From: Basidiobolus meristosporus CBS 931.73
Taxonomy: Eukaryota > Basidiobolomycota > Basidiobolomycetes > Basidiobolales > Basidiobolaceae
NCBI GenBank assembly: GCA_002104905.1
Contig: MCFE01000109.1
Coordinates: 104,489-168,488, forward strand
Direction: 5' to 3'
DNA: 64,000 nt
Shown here: positions 9,881-20,859 of the stretch, in pieces
Position numbering within the stretch: the first letter of the stretch is position 1
Layout: each line of letters begins with the position of its first letter
The notes under the pieces: generated by a model
Seen by the model: only the letters and a program-made list of their open reading frames with translations
Databases searched by the model: none
What the model was told of the DNA's origin: nothing
Position numbers and translations under genes: made by a program

Positions 9881-11009
9881 AGCCAATCCTCTGTAGCTGT
9901 TAGCAGTGCTGCCTGTTAGGGAGCCAGAATACTTTGCATTATTTTGTGGTGGTAAGCATAAGGAAGGGAGCAAACTAAATGGGAAATTGAATATGTATAC
10001 ATATGCAAGCAGGGCCACTACTTTATTTATACTGCTTACTCTGGTAGGTCATCATCAAGTCTTGCATTCAGGTAGGTGTGATATCTCAAATACAAGTCTG
10101 TATTTTGTTGACATGAGTGTAGACAAAAAAGTGAAATTGTGGCATTATATTAGCTATTATTAGTCTGTCTGTCCATAGTCAATACTACTTTGACTCAACC
10201 CCATAAGAAATTGGAAAAACAACCAAGTGGCTATTGCAAAAAGGTACTCAATCATGAACCATGCAGACAGCATAAAAAGTATTACTTGAATCATGGCCAG
10301 TGTATTGCCACAAAAGTTGCATATTAGCATTCATCAGTCACTTCTGCACTAACAGTACTTTGCTGGTCACTTGACATCTCTGTAATAGCACCCAGTCATA
10401 CTTATGACCTTGCACAATCCAATTTGGGAGAGTTTGTGATGCCTTTTGGCTCACCTCAGCAATTGAAATATGGGCTGTAGAGCAATAGACCTGAAGAAGA
10501 AGGCTCATTGCTGAATGGTAAGCCTATCTCCCGTTACAACAGCACTCTGTGTGAACCCAGCAAAATTCCAGTACACAAAGCAATAGCACCCATGGATTAA
10601 TGCCAAGAACACTCTACCAAGCCAAGTGTGCTAAGTAATCTATGTTTGGTCTAATGATGCAATGCAGTTTTTAGATCAGTGGTGTACCTCTACCAATATC
10701 AGTAGTGGGGCATTGAGGTTTTACTGCTACTTCTTGCCAAAATTGTTTGGGGATGCAGCTCACCATGTAATTGATAGAAGCAAAAACTTTCATGTAGCTG
10801 GCTGCATATGACCCAGAGACTGATCTGATACCAGCATATGTTAGCATCTGCATGCCATTCACATCAGAAAATGCCACCATTGCAAGGTGTTCAGCTGGTC
10901 AAGAATCCACCACCATAAGAGGAAAATATTGCTTGCACTCCAGATATATTCCAGTACCACTGCATCTAGAGAAGCTCATGCAGTCTGACAAATATTGTGA
11001 AGCTATAAA
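9881..11009. other. AT-rich stretch, no gene recognised
   Basis: Only short frames are present, the best being 69 residues on the minus strand (10671-10880) with no family resemblance. The sequence has the same composition as the flanking R1 copies and is probably further transposon debris. Nothing else could be supported. Confidence 0.5.
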
Positions 11010-13540
11010 CCCTATGAAAATAACTGTAATGATCCCATCAAAAGGCTTTCAACAAATGAAAGTCCCATGACTTGGTGGTATTGGTCTCATTAGAACACTA
11101 TATAAATATCATTAAGAGAAATTTCTCAGCACATTCTGCAAAAAACATGGCCAAAATGTTTTATCACAGCAATATATAAGTGGCTTTTGATTGGTTCTTG
11201 GCCAATTCTCTCTCTTTCTGATCCTAGACACTTAATCACCTCCTAATTTTGTGTACATTGATTGGCTATTACCCTTTTTCACACATTTTACTTCCTGACT
11301 CAACCAATACTCTAACCTTTCATTCATACAAACTGGCTTATATCCATTGAAACTTCAGTTGTAACTCAATTCCCAGTTGCATGACCTGTACAAGTCCTTT
11401 CACCCAATATTGACATTAAGCCCAACTCCACTCTCAATAAGGTACTCCATTTATATCTACCATTCAATAAATACCTCTGCTGTAACACCCATCTTCTATT
11501 ACCTTTGCAGAAACCTAACAACCATATGCCATTTTTTATTATCTGCTTACCATAGGTCCTGTTCTTCAGCCAGCACTGCAAGGTCTAACTTGTCATCTGC
11601 CAGTCTATGCAATAGTATTTGTAATATTCAAGCTTGTTTTGTTGACCACTGCTCTTGAAGAAGTTTTACAACCTCTTGGTGCACCAATGAATGTTCCAAA
11701 ATTTTATTGCAGGCATTATGATCATCTTTGAGCTCATGACCTTGTTGCTCTGTCTGTGAGTAGGATCTCCACTCTGTCTACAATGGAGGATGTGGAGGAA
11801 CTGGTAGTCATTTTCCCTTTCCTTGCTAGCTCATATACCTTACAGGAGTGTAGCTTAACTGGCTGCACTTTCAACTCTTAGGAAAGCAGAAGTGGTCTTG
11901 CTGGTAATTCTTCTTAGCTATTATTGGACTCAGCATGTTCTGGGCTGATGTTATAACTGGCAAGAACTGCAGCTTTTTCTCACACTTCCTTGTCTAGAGC
12001 TTGATTAAACACTTTTCACTTTACCTTCTCCTCCAGCACTGCCAGGTCTTTCACTGCTAACATAAAGGAGTATCTCTTAACTGAGGCTGCACTGGTTTCT
12101 CAACAAATCCTCACTGTTGCATGCATTTCTACCTGGTTGCCCCTTATTTTCATTGGTCTGGCTACCTGACATATCTTTGCCACTTGCTTAGAGCAACTGG
12201 CACTGCTTGTAACAGGTACTTGCAGAAGCTTTTGGCTTTTAGCTGTGTCACCCTTGTTCTTCTGCTTTTGATAGTTTCTACTATTGTTGCAATACCATAT
12301 TAGCATACCAGTGCTAGCCCAAAATCAGTTAGCTTGTCTGAGTCCGATATAATGCCATGGAGCAGGTCAAGCCTGTTTTGCATGACCTTGAGTTCCTGAT
12401 AGTCCCATAGTATGCTGGCCTTGCGGTAATGCCATGTCAGCTTTCTTACAGCCTCCTTATTATTAGACAACTCTTAAGCGTTGCACTTGGTAGCTTTGCT
12501 GATCTTCAATGTCTTTGCATTCTTTAGCTCTGGTATAAATACTACTGTCTCTTCCTCCTGTACTATGATAAGCTTTTCTGTGCACTTCATATTTGGGCAC
12601 TGGCATGGTGCTTCAAAGACTTTACAGAGTTCTGCTGCTGTTACTTTGGGAAGTAGCTAAACTCTTGTCTGTGACAGTGAGCTACTTGAGTTCCTCCTTT
12701 AAAGCTACAATCTGGTACTTGCTACTGAAATACTGCTTGCTTTACACATATTATCCATTCATCCTACTGCTGGAAAACTTCCTGACCTTTCTGGGCAATG
12801 ACATCTACTCTACAAGCCACTGTACCTAATTGCCTCATTAATGCTTCTGTATTAGCTAAAAGCATACATGCAAGTACTGGTTTTGTTTATGTGTGGCAAT
12901 GGAATGTATTCCACTTCTACAATATCTCAAAACCAATATTTCACTCAATTATTGATTTGCCTTTTGGTATTGTAACATAAATCAATGATTAGGAATTTTT
13001 AACTTCAGAGGAGAAAAGCTCAAAGGCCTGACAAGCAATCCAGGCACAAAAATTATATCATGCTACACACCCAATAGCTAACAGATGCTTCAATTCACAG
13101 CTCAATTGAGTTATCATCAAAACCATATATACTAGGCCTCTATTGCTAAGACTACTATGGTGACTGCAGTCACATGTAACTTTAGAACTAGCTGGTCAAA
13201 TCATGTGAGGTTCTCACCAGTGCTGCACCTATATCTGATCTCCACTACTGCAAGATTTAGCTTTGTATTATGTATTGCTTATGTATTTGCCCAGAAACTT
13301 TGATCCTCAAGCGCTTTAATATATTTATCTTCCCTAGCTGAAAATGAAAGAGTGCTTCTCTGTCCCAAATCTCCATACTTTAATTACAAGCTTGAAAGTT
13401 ATAAGACTTCCCCTGCAATACATACACTGTTGAGTATTCTGACTTTGATTAAGACTACCTCAGTAAAGAGACTGCACAGCTCATAAGACACTAGCCATAG
13501 TTCTACAAGAGAACTACTACTTTTCTGTTGGAAGAGTTGC
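11010..13540. repeat. R1-B: unknown decayed interspersed repeat, copy B
   Basis: It is the diverged direct partner of 6130-8860 but carries an extra block at about 12640-12920 that copy A lacks; that block is instead found at 9440-9640. Broken minus-strand coding includes EHSLVHQEVVKLLQEQW near 11650. No intact frame longer than about 95 residues remains. The family is not identified. Confidence 0.6.
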
Positions 13541-13696
13541 AATAATCTGATGCTTAAATGTTTGAGTTAGATTGGTCTTGGTTAAATAAGTTAGTGATAT
13601 GTTTAGCCTGTCAGTATATCAGCTATATCTTTCAAATCAGTAGTATTAGTTGGTAGATGAATCAGCAGATCCTTTTCAGACAGAAACAGATATATT

Positions 13697-14427
13697 AGAC
13701 TTGATCCATTGTGTAGTATAACATTGAGCCACAAGTGCCAGATTATGCCATAGGTGCCAGAAAGGCCAAGTATAGTTGCTTTAGCCACATAGTGTGATAC
13801 ATAGTTCTACATCAACATGCAAAGCAGCCCCTATTTTTCACCTACTGTGCAGGTGAAAATCTACTTTTGGGCCTTTTTTTGTGGATCAATGTAGCTCAGG
13901 ATGTGTAAGAGCACAGGAGAACTGAAGATATGCATCTAGTACTCAATACCCATGGCACTCTGAATCTAGCTCCTGTAGCTTGTATCCTGTCACAAAAATG
14001 CATGGCACTATCTTGGTCCACTGGTACTATCTGGCACTATATTTAAATATTAGCCCTAAAGTAAGATCTATACAAAGCACTTATAGTGCCAGATAGTACC
14101 AGTGGACCAAGATAGTGCCATGCATTTTTGTGACAGGATACAAGCTACAGGAGCTAGATTTGGAGTGCCAAGGGTATTGAGTACCAGATGCATATCTTCA
14201 ATCTGCTTGTGCTCTAACACATCCTGCACAACATTGATCCAAAAAAAAGGTCAAAAAATGGATTTTCTCCAACACAATGATTGAAACACAGGGGCTGCTT
14301 TGCATGAGGATGCAGAGCTATGTTTCACACTCTGTGGCCAGGTAGAGGCTCACTTGGCCTCTCTGGCCTGCTATGGCATCATTTGGCACTCATGGCTCAA
14401 TGTGGCACTATCCAACGGAACAAGTCC
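13697..14427. mobile_element. L1: 731-bp fold-back element of the E1 family
   Basis: It begins AGACTTGATCC and ends GGAACAAGTCC, flanked by ATT on each side (13694-13696 and 14428-14430). Two arms of about 345 bp are inverted repeats of each other around a 42-bp spacer (14041-14082), so the transcript or single strand would form one very long hairpin. There is no coding capacity. The closest relative is L2 (17247-17979). Terminal bases and GTGCC motifs tie it to E1. Confidence 0.88.
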
Positions 14428-14430
14428 ATT

Positions 14431-14790
14431 AGCCACAGCTTACACTACAAAATACAACTAGTCAGCAATTGATGTGGCTAAATATATAAGGAACTGCTGG
14501 AACCTCAATAAACATTAGTTGAAGTTTTAATGAATACAAAACTAGCTAAACTCTGCATTTGACCTCTTATATTGACACTTGAAACATTGGTAGCAGCAAC
14601 AACCCAAAACCTCCTTGCAGAAGAAAGAAGAAGCCTCCCTCAAGATTTCTGAAAATTAGAAATGGAAGAGTGCTTTGCAGCAAGTTCTGCCCCAACAGCT
14701 ACAGCTACCCTAGATTCTCAACCAGCTGCAACAAGGAATGACTATCATGGCCCAGAACCAGCAACGCCCCCTGTTGTTGCCTTGAAAGGG
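14431..14790 (+). repeat. Gy2: LTR end, primer site and gag start of a gypsy element
   Basis: The stretch 14500-14594 matches the inverted LTR tail of Gy1. It is followed by TTGGTAGCAGC and then by a decayed gag leader that ends in a Gln-rich part (14690-14770) like the Gy1 gag start. The rest of this element is missing. The LTR body to the left is split by L1. Confidence 0.6.
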
Positions 14791-14814
14791 TCTGGGGTAC
14801 CCTCTTTGCTGATT

Positions 14815-14935
14815 TTCATTGATGACAAAGTTTAGACTTTTCAAAAAGATTTGCATGATGACAAAGTTTAGATCTTGGAAAAAGTTTGGTTGAGAAAGTT
14901 TTGCGTGATGACAAAGCTTAGACTTTCATTGTTAA
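14815..14935. repeat. Short tandem-like repeat of GATGACAAAGTTTAGA
   Basis: The 16-mer GATGACAAAGTTTAGA, with one C variant, occurs three times at about 14821, 14856 and 14909. The intervals are unequal and there is no coding. Its origin is unknown. Confidence 0.6.
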
Positions 14936-14989
14936 TTAAAGTATTTCTTGTCCCTTCTTGTTAGCACTTGGTTTTATTAATGCTTTATG

Positions 14990-15534
14990 TAGGGGCCATT
15001 CTTACACATAATTAGAGGTCTAATCTTCAGTTTTGGACTCTAGGGCTGATAGAAGGCCTTAGAACCTGTCTGCCAAGCTATTTGGGAAATTCACCATCAC
15101 ATCTTTGTCATTAGTTGGTACACTCATGGATTCCATCTCATTAACCAATATGGTAGTTCTGCTAATAAATTTTACTTCTTCTCCTAGCTGCATCTTTGTG
15201 GCAAGGAATATTTTGTCCAAGATTCATTTTTTTAGCAGCTGACCATGACTAGAAGGTGTCTTCTGATGCCTTCCCGGCATTCTTTGCTGTTATTACTCTT
15301 AATCATTGAATTTGCAATTTGTCTTTAATGTTAAGGCAAATGCAGTGAAAGGCATTTTGTTTGTTCTTCTGGCACTTTAAGGCATCTACTCCTATGCTTT
15401 TAGGAGTGCATTCTGCTCCCATAAGAAATCCTCAGAGCCTTGTTCCTGTTGCATACAGGGAAAAACTTCAGCAATAGCCGCAGTAGAGATTGCAGAGAGT
15501 GACAGCTCAGGGCTCATATCCCACTGTAAGAGTC
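14990..15534 (-). pseudogene. Copia C: decayed gag, reverse orientation
   Basis: On the minus strand the sequence matches, with stops, the copia gag seen at 57530-57780: the TAFAL-LKTNC block, the MPGRHQKT block and the ILDKIF and MQLGEE segments. The 5' LTR of the same orientation lies immediately to the right. The remainder of the element is lost at about 14990. Confidence 0.65.
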
Positions 15535-15866
15535 TCAGAGATATTGGAAGTGATTGGGCAAACAAGTAGATTACAAGGTTTTACTCAATGATTTATTAAA
15601 TGAAAGTAGTATTTATACTTTACATAGTCTTGGCATTGCCAGCTCAAAGAATATGCTTAGGAAGGTCCCATGAGCATATGTGCAAAGTTTAAGGCTGCTT
15701 GGACAACTTTGGGAATTTTCATGGTTGGGGTACCTGAGGTTTTGGTGAAAGCATTCCTAGTAGATCCCAACCAGGTATCTGGTCATTATTCTGTAAGATT
15801 TGTAAGTAGCAGTCTAAGTGGTTAGGTTATGTTAATATTTTGGTGGAATAATGGATTTCTACAACA
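15535..15866 (-). repeat. Copia C 5' LTR (332 bp)
   Basis: In element orientation it begins TGTTGTAGAAATC and ends CTCTTACA. It is homologous to LTRs at 25423-25735, 44772-45100, 45985-46325 and 56962-57308. The TG...CA ends are kept. Confidence 0.75.
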
Positions 15867-16267
15867 GTTCTATGGATATGAGCTTTATGCTGCAGTTAAG
15901 TGAGCTTTTAGATACTTGAGAGGAGCTGCGGTTATCTGCTTAAGGACACCTATGAGGATTCAGAATACTATCTTTTGGGATACTCTGATGTGGGCTGGGA
16001 GTAAAGTTTAGGGGACAGAAACACACCATTTGATACATCTTTCTTTTCTAAAAAGAAGCAATGTCATGGAACTCCATAAAGCAGCCAATCTTAGCACCTT
16101 TACTGCAGAGGCACAGTGAGTGGCATCCTGTGAGGATAAAAGAAAAGATATGACTGAGAACACTCTTCTACAACTATGATATGCGCAATTATACTCTGCA
16201 CTATATTTCAACCTAATCACTGATGTATACACCAGGTAGAAGTCCAACTCTTGGTACTAGTATATAT
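15867..16267 (+). pseudogene. Copia D: RNase H part, left half of a split element
   Basis: Plus-strand frames show the copia RNase H signature in pieces: RYLRG, the D-A-D-W-equivalent WDTLMWAG, SFLKRSNVMEL and STFTAEAQ. The segment stops at the same codon region where 25736-25930 resumes, so copia A appears to have inserted into it. Confidence 0.65.
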
Positions 16268-16611
16268 TGTTAGTTTTGTAAATACACCCCAACACCCATC
16301 TAACTTTGTCATATAGTACATTTCCTGCAAATCATTCAGAAATCTGACTAAATTCCCAGCCAGGATCTACTTTGAGTACTCTCACCAATAAATCAGGTGC
16401 CCAGAACATTAGATTCCTAAAGATTGCCTAAGCAGCCTTGAACTTTGCACACATTGTCTTGGGACCTTCTTAAAGATGTTTTATGGGATTGCTTTGCCAA
16501 AACCATGTGAAGTTACTAATACTACTTTATATCAGTTATTAGTCAGGTGAGATCTATATGATCAACTTGTTCTCCCAATCACTTCCAATATTTTCAAAAC
16601 TCTGACTGCCA
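16268..16611 (+). repeat. Copia A 5' LTR
   Basis: It starts TGTTAGTTTTG and ends near CTCTGACTGCCA. It is homologous over its length to the 3' LTR at 25423-25735 but clearly diverged from it, pointing to an old insertion. Confidence 0.7.
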
Positions 16612-16639
16612 GTTTTGAACACCTGTCTGTCACTCTCTG

Positions 16640-17246
16640 CAATATCTACTCTTGCTAGAAGTGGAATGTTTCCTGCTGACAAGTCAATTTGATCTAATAT
16701 CAAGTCAGACAGGTGAAGATAAAGATACTCTAGCTGGAAATAGGCCTTTGTGATATTGCTTTGGGACAAGAATCCCCTTCTAAAGGTGTAGGAGAAGAAG
16801 CCTTAATGTATTGGAAGAAAGAACCAAGTGCCTTTAACTGCATTTGCTTGCACATTAAAGACAAATTGCTAATTCTATGCTCAATAGCATAGACAGCATT
16901 TGACTTTTGGGAGGTGTTAAAAGACAACTATCAGTCAAGTTTGACTGCTCAGAAAATGCATCTTAGACACAAAAATTCTGTACAATAAAGATGCCACCAG
17001 GAGTAGAAATGAAGAATCCAATTCACAGAATTACCTTGTTAGTTGGTGAGAGGGAATTGTTGGGTATACAAACTACAGATGAAGATATTATAGTTATTCT
17101 CCAGAGTAGTCTGACAGACAAGGTTCAGGGACTTGTATTAAACCTAAAGTGCAGAAATGAGGATTTGACATTAAATTATATGTGAGGAAGGCTTGTTGAT
17201 TAGGATATAAAAAAATCAAGTGCCAATAAGAAGGAAGAAAGATAAT
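16640..17246 (+). pseudogene. Copia A gag, first part
   Basis: Broken plus-strand frames match the copia B gag at 57343-57790. They include the 64-residue stretch 16991-17185 (MPPGVEMKNPIHRITLLVGE, then DEDIIVILQSSLTDKVQGL), a UBN2/Gag-pre-type capsid segment. The frame is cut by L2 at 17247. Confidence 0.7.
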
Positions 17247-17979
17247 AGACTTGTTCTGTTGGATAGTGCCACATTGAGCCATGAGTGCCAAATGATGCCG
17301 TAGTGTGCCAGAGAGGTAAAGTGAGCCTTTACTTGGCCACAGAGTGTGAAACATAGCTCTGCATCTTCAGGTAAAGCAGCCCCTGTGTTTCACCAATTGC
17401 GCAGGAGAAAATCCATTTTTTGACCTTTTTTTGTGGATCAATGTAGCTCAGGATGTGTAAGAGCACAGGAGAACCAAAGATATGCATCTAGTACTCAATA
17501 CCCATGGCACTCTGAATCTAGCTCCTGTAGCTTGTATCATGTCACAAAAATGCATGGCACTATCTTGGTCCACTGGCATTATCTGGCACTATAAGTGCTT
17601 TGTATAGATCTTACTTTAGGGCTAATACTTAAATATAGTGCCAGATAGTGCCAGTGGACCAAGATAGTGCCATGCATTTTTGTGACATGATACAAGCTAC
17701 AGGAGCTAGATTCAGAGTGCCATGGGTATTGAGTACCAGATGCATATCTTCAATCTGCTTGTGCTCAAACACATCCAGCACAACATTGATCCAAAAAAAA
17801 GGTCAAAAAATGGATTTTCTCCAACACAATGGGTGAAACACAGGGGCTGCTTTGCATGAAGATGCAGAACTATGTTTCACACTCTGTGGCCAGGTAGAGG
17901 CTCACTTGGCCTCTCTGGCACACTGTGGTATCATTTGGCACTCATGGCTCAATGTGGCACTATCCAACGGAACAAGTCT
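17247..17979. mobile_element. L2: 733-bp fold-back element of the E1 family
   Basis: The ends are AGACTTGTTCTGTTGG and CCAACGGAACAAGTCT. Flanks are AAT on the left and ATT on the right; alignment with the empty site in copia B (58640-58655) suggests an original AAT duplication with one substitution. Two inverted arms surround a 42-bp spacer (17593-17634). The arms are in the same order as in L1, but the spacer is inverted relative to L1. Confidence 0.87.
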
Positions 17980-19159
17980 ATTCTTTGATAAGTAATGATT
18001 ACCAGCAAAATAAGTACTCATGATCTTATAAGCATAGCAGCAATCTTTCTTGCAGCTACTGCAAAAGTAAAGGAAGCACATCACACTGGTGCATCAAAAG
18101 GACTGATTATCATCAGAAAAAGCCAGAGTATGGAAATGCTGCAACAACTAAGGATAGACTATCTGCATCTGCATCAGATAGAACCACAAGCAAGGATTCT
18201 GAGATATGGTATATTGACTTTGAAGCATCTCAACACTTTACACATCAAAAAGTACCTTTTACCCAATATTAGGAAATTCTAATCAAGCATGTTTTCATTA
18301 GAGATTACAGAGCACTTGATGTAGTTAGAAAAGGAGCCACTTAAGTGAACTGTTGTAGTAGTCTAGGAAGCCACACATCCACCCTCAAAGAACTACTCTG
18401 TGAGCCAGAAGTAGAAATGAACTTGGTAAATATAAGCAAGGTCACAGCAGAAGAACTCAGTTTCAGTTTTGATGGCTCTGGATACAGGATTGGTAACCAA
18501 AATGGTGTCCATATTGCTTCAGGTATCTAAGATCACATTCTACACAGGCTGACCTATTTTGCAACATATGTGGAAGCCAAATAGGTAACTTGAATGAAAA
18601 TAACACCAATGCTTTGGTACCTAAGATCCAAACACATCAATTTGATTATTTCAGCTATATGCTCAAAAACAGCTGATTTCTGGAGTGAAACTGATCTTGC
18701 AGCTAATTTGGAAAACTGTGAGACCTATGTATCTGGGAAACAAGCCAAACAACTACTCAAGAGCCCTGTGTTAATCAAAACTAAGAAAAATTAGATCTAG
18801 CTCACTCAAATCTGTGTCAATCAATGCAAAATATATTGTTGGGTGGAATGAAGTATTTAGTAGCATTTATTAATGATTATACAAGATACACATAAGTGTA
18901 CCTCACAGAGAGAAAGGAAGAAACTCTGTTAAAGCTGAAGGGGCTTAAAGTAATAGTTAACAGAGAATCATATGAGGAACCATGAAAAAATGTCAGGCAA
19001 ATTTGATGTAGATAGATGTACAAGACAAAATACAATGCTTATGGTGCAAGTGAAGGATATCAAATAAGATCTTTAGCTAAAGTATACTCTTAAATAAGGG
19101 ACTGGCCAACACTGAAGCCTTTGCACCTGGAGCCAGGTATATTCTCATCAGACTATATT
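17980..19159 (+). pseudogene. Copia A zinc knuckle, protease and integrase remnant
   Basis: Plus-strand frames correspond one by one to copia B: the post-knuckle segment (18050-18180), the protease segment (about 18200-18300, active site damaged), the VNISKVTAEELSFSFDGSG block (18420-18500) and the integrase HHCC and core start (about 18600-18960). Stops and frameshifts are frequent. The gene is cut by E2 at 19160. Confidence 0.75.
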
Positions 19160-19387
19160 AGACTTATTCCATTGGATAGTGCCAGATCAATCTGGCACCC
19201 TACAGCACTATCTGGCAGCATAATTTCTACCATGATGCCAGTGGTATGATACAGTTACTGGTAATTTTACTCAATCTTACTTATGCTGCTCATAATAGTG
19301 CTTTCCTTGCTTTATTTACTCTTCATAATGCTCCAGACACATTTCTCTCAGTGGATGTCTTCTTGTATGAGCATACTGTGCATTAAT

Positions 19388-19598
19388 AGACTTGTTCCAT
19401 CATTCCAGCAGATCATAGTGCCCAATAGTGCCATAGCATGCCATATGATGCCTGATCATGCCACAGAGTGCCAGATAGTGCCATACAGTGCCAATTTGGG
19501 ATCAAAATTGACTTGCATATGACCCTAAAATATCAAATTAATAACAAAGTATACAGCACTTTCTGGCACTATGATCAATGGCACAATGCAACAAGTCT
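19388..19598. mobile_element. S2: 211-bp MITE inside the E2 transposase gene
   Basis: The ends AGACTTGTTCCAT and CAACAAGTCT are flanked by AAT (19385-19387 and 19599-19601). E1 shows the empty site with a single AAT at about 3726-3735, in the codons for KILINAQ of the transposase. The insertion point and the 3-bp duplication are therefore directly demonstrated. Confidence 0.93.
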
Positions 19599-19601
19599 AA
19601 T

Positions 19602-20465
19602 AAGTATCTTAACTATTTTACCTATTCTGCTGTTTTCTCCTATATATGACTTTCCTCTGTATTTACCTGCCAATATGCTGAATCTCTTCAGATATCTAAA
19701 TGTGTGCTCTACCCTCACTCTGAAATGATTAAATATCTCATTCTAGAGCTTCTGCTTTCTGCTAAGCACACCATTCCTTGGCTTCCTATAAGCTGTAATA
19801 CATCCTAATCAGTGACAATCCTCTCCTATATAGGCTAAGTCTGCCATACATTTCTCTCCTCTACTGAACTCAGGATGATTCTCTACCCAGAGTCCTTTGT
19901 CATGCCTACTTCCAGCAAATGGCCCACTAGACCAGATGATGTAACCCTCAATGTCAGACAGTGCTTGAAACTTCACACAGTGTGCCTTGTACCTCTCAGA
20001 ATAAAAGTGCCTCTGCCCTCTAGAAGGTCTGTTAGTCCTCACTGGGAAGGTATCCAAAATACTCCTGATATGGAACCTGTTGCTGAACACTCTGGGATAT
20101 GGAAGTCTATTGGAGCTTCTGAATCTACTATTCCAAGCTTGCTCTAAGTCATTCATACACTCTGCAAGGTGGTTCTCCATTGCTGTCAGCTGGGAATGAA
20201 AGCTTCTAGGACTTTTATTGCCATGGATGGTGGGATGAAACCTTGTAGGGCAATAGTTCTTGTAATAGCAGAGAAGCTTAACAAGGGATCTCCTTGAGTA
20301 GATTGGGGTAGATGGTCCACAGTACTTGGAATAGATCTCCTCTAGTGTTTCAAAAGGAAATCTAGTGGTAGTGATGGGATTTATGAGAAAAGACCATTCA
20401 GATGAATAAGTCATATTAAAATGGTGGATGATTGTATGGAGGCAGTTTGAATCAATTTGGTGCAA
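19602..20465 (-). pseudogene. E2 transposase, disrupted
   Basis: From 20465 the minus strand encodes 218 residues nearly identical to the E1 transposase (same RSILDTFPVR, GSRHDKGLW and MADLAYIGEDC motifs), plus an extra amino-terminal extension. It stops at 19809 just after the second catalytic Asp, so the VEHTFGYLK segment is only reached in other frames (about 19620-19730). The terminal codons beyond are displaced by S2. Confidence 0.85.
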
Positions 20466-20859
20466 TCTGTGTTATTTATCTGATTTTTAATGCATTATGA
20501 TTAAATCTCCATCAATTGCCATGTATCCCATCATTATGTCACAAAAATCATCCGCAAACAATGCCTTGGTACTTTTATTGATGCTTTACTCATAGGTCTA
20601 TAATCAAATAGGAAATCTGCAATTGATGTGTTCTGATTTGTGTCAATGCAATCCAAGATGCATCATGCATAATATATGGAAAATTCAACAATCACATTAG
20701 TTTTCATATATACTTCATATAAGACCAGGTTGATGCCAATATACTGCTGTATAAGTATCCAAATCCATTGCTATGGTCCCCATACCAAGTCTCAACTCAT
20801 CTTTAGTACAACCCAGACAAAACCCATCCCCAGCTCACAAGTGCAGTCTGGACTGGAAA

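Noticed and set aside
13697-14427. 60-aa frame (14102-14284) and its twin at 17648-17836 as small genes
   Set aside because: They lie in the arms of fold-back elements, arise from the inverted repeat, and have no start context or homology.
17247-17979. Exact 3-bp target duplication for L2
   Set aside because: The immediate flanks read AAT and ATT; a duplication is only inferred after allowing one substitution, so it is not claimed as perfect.
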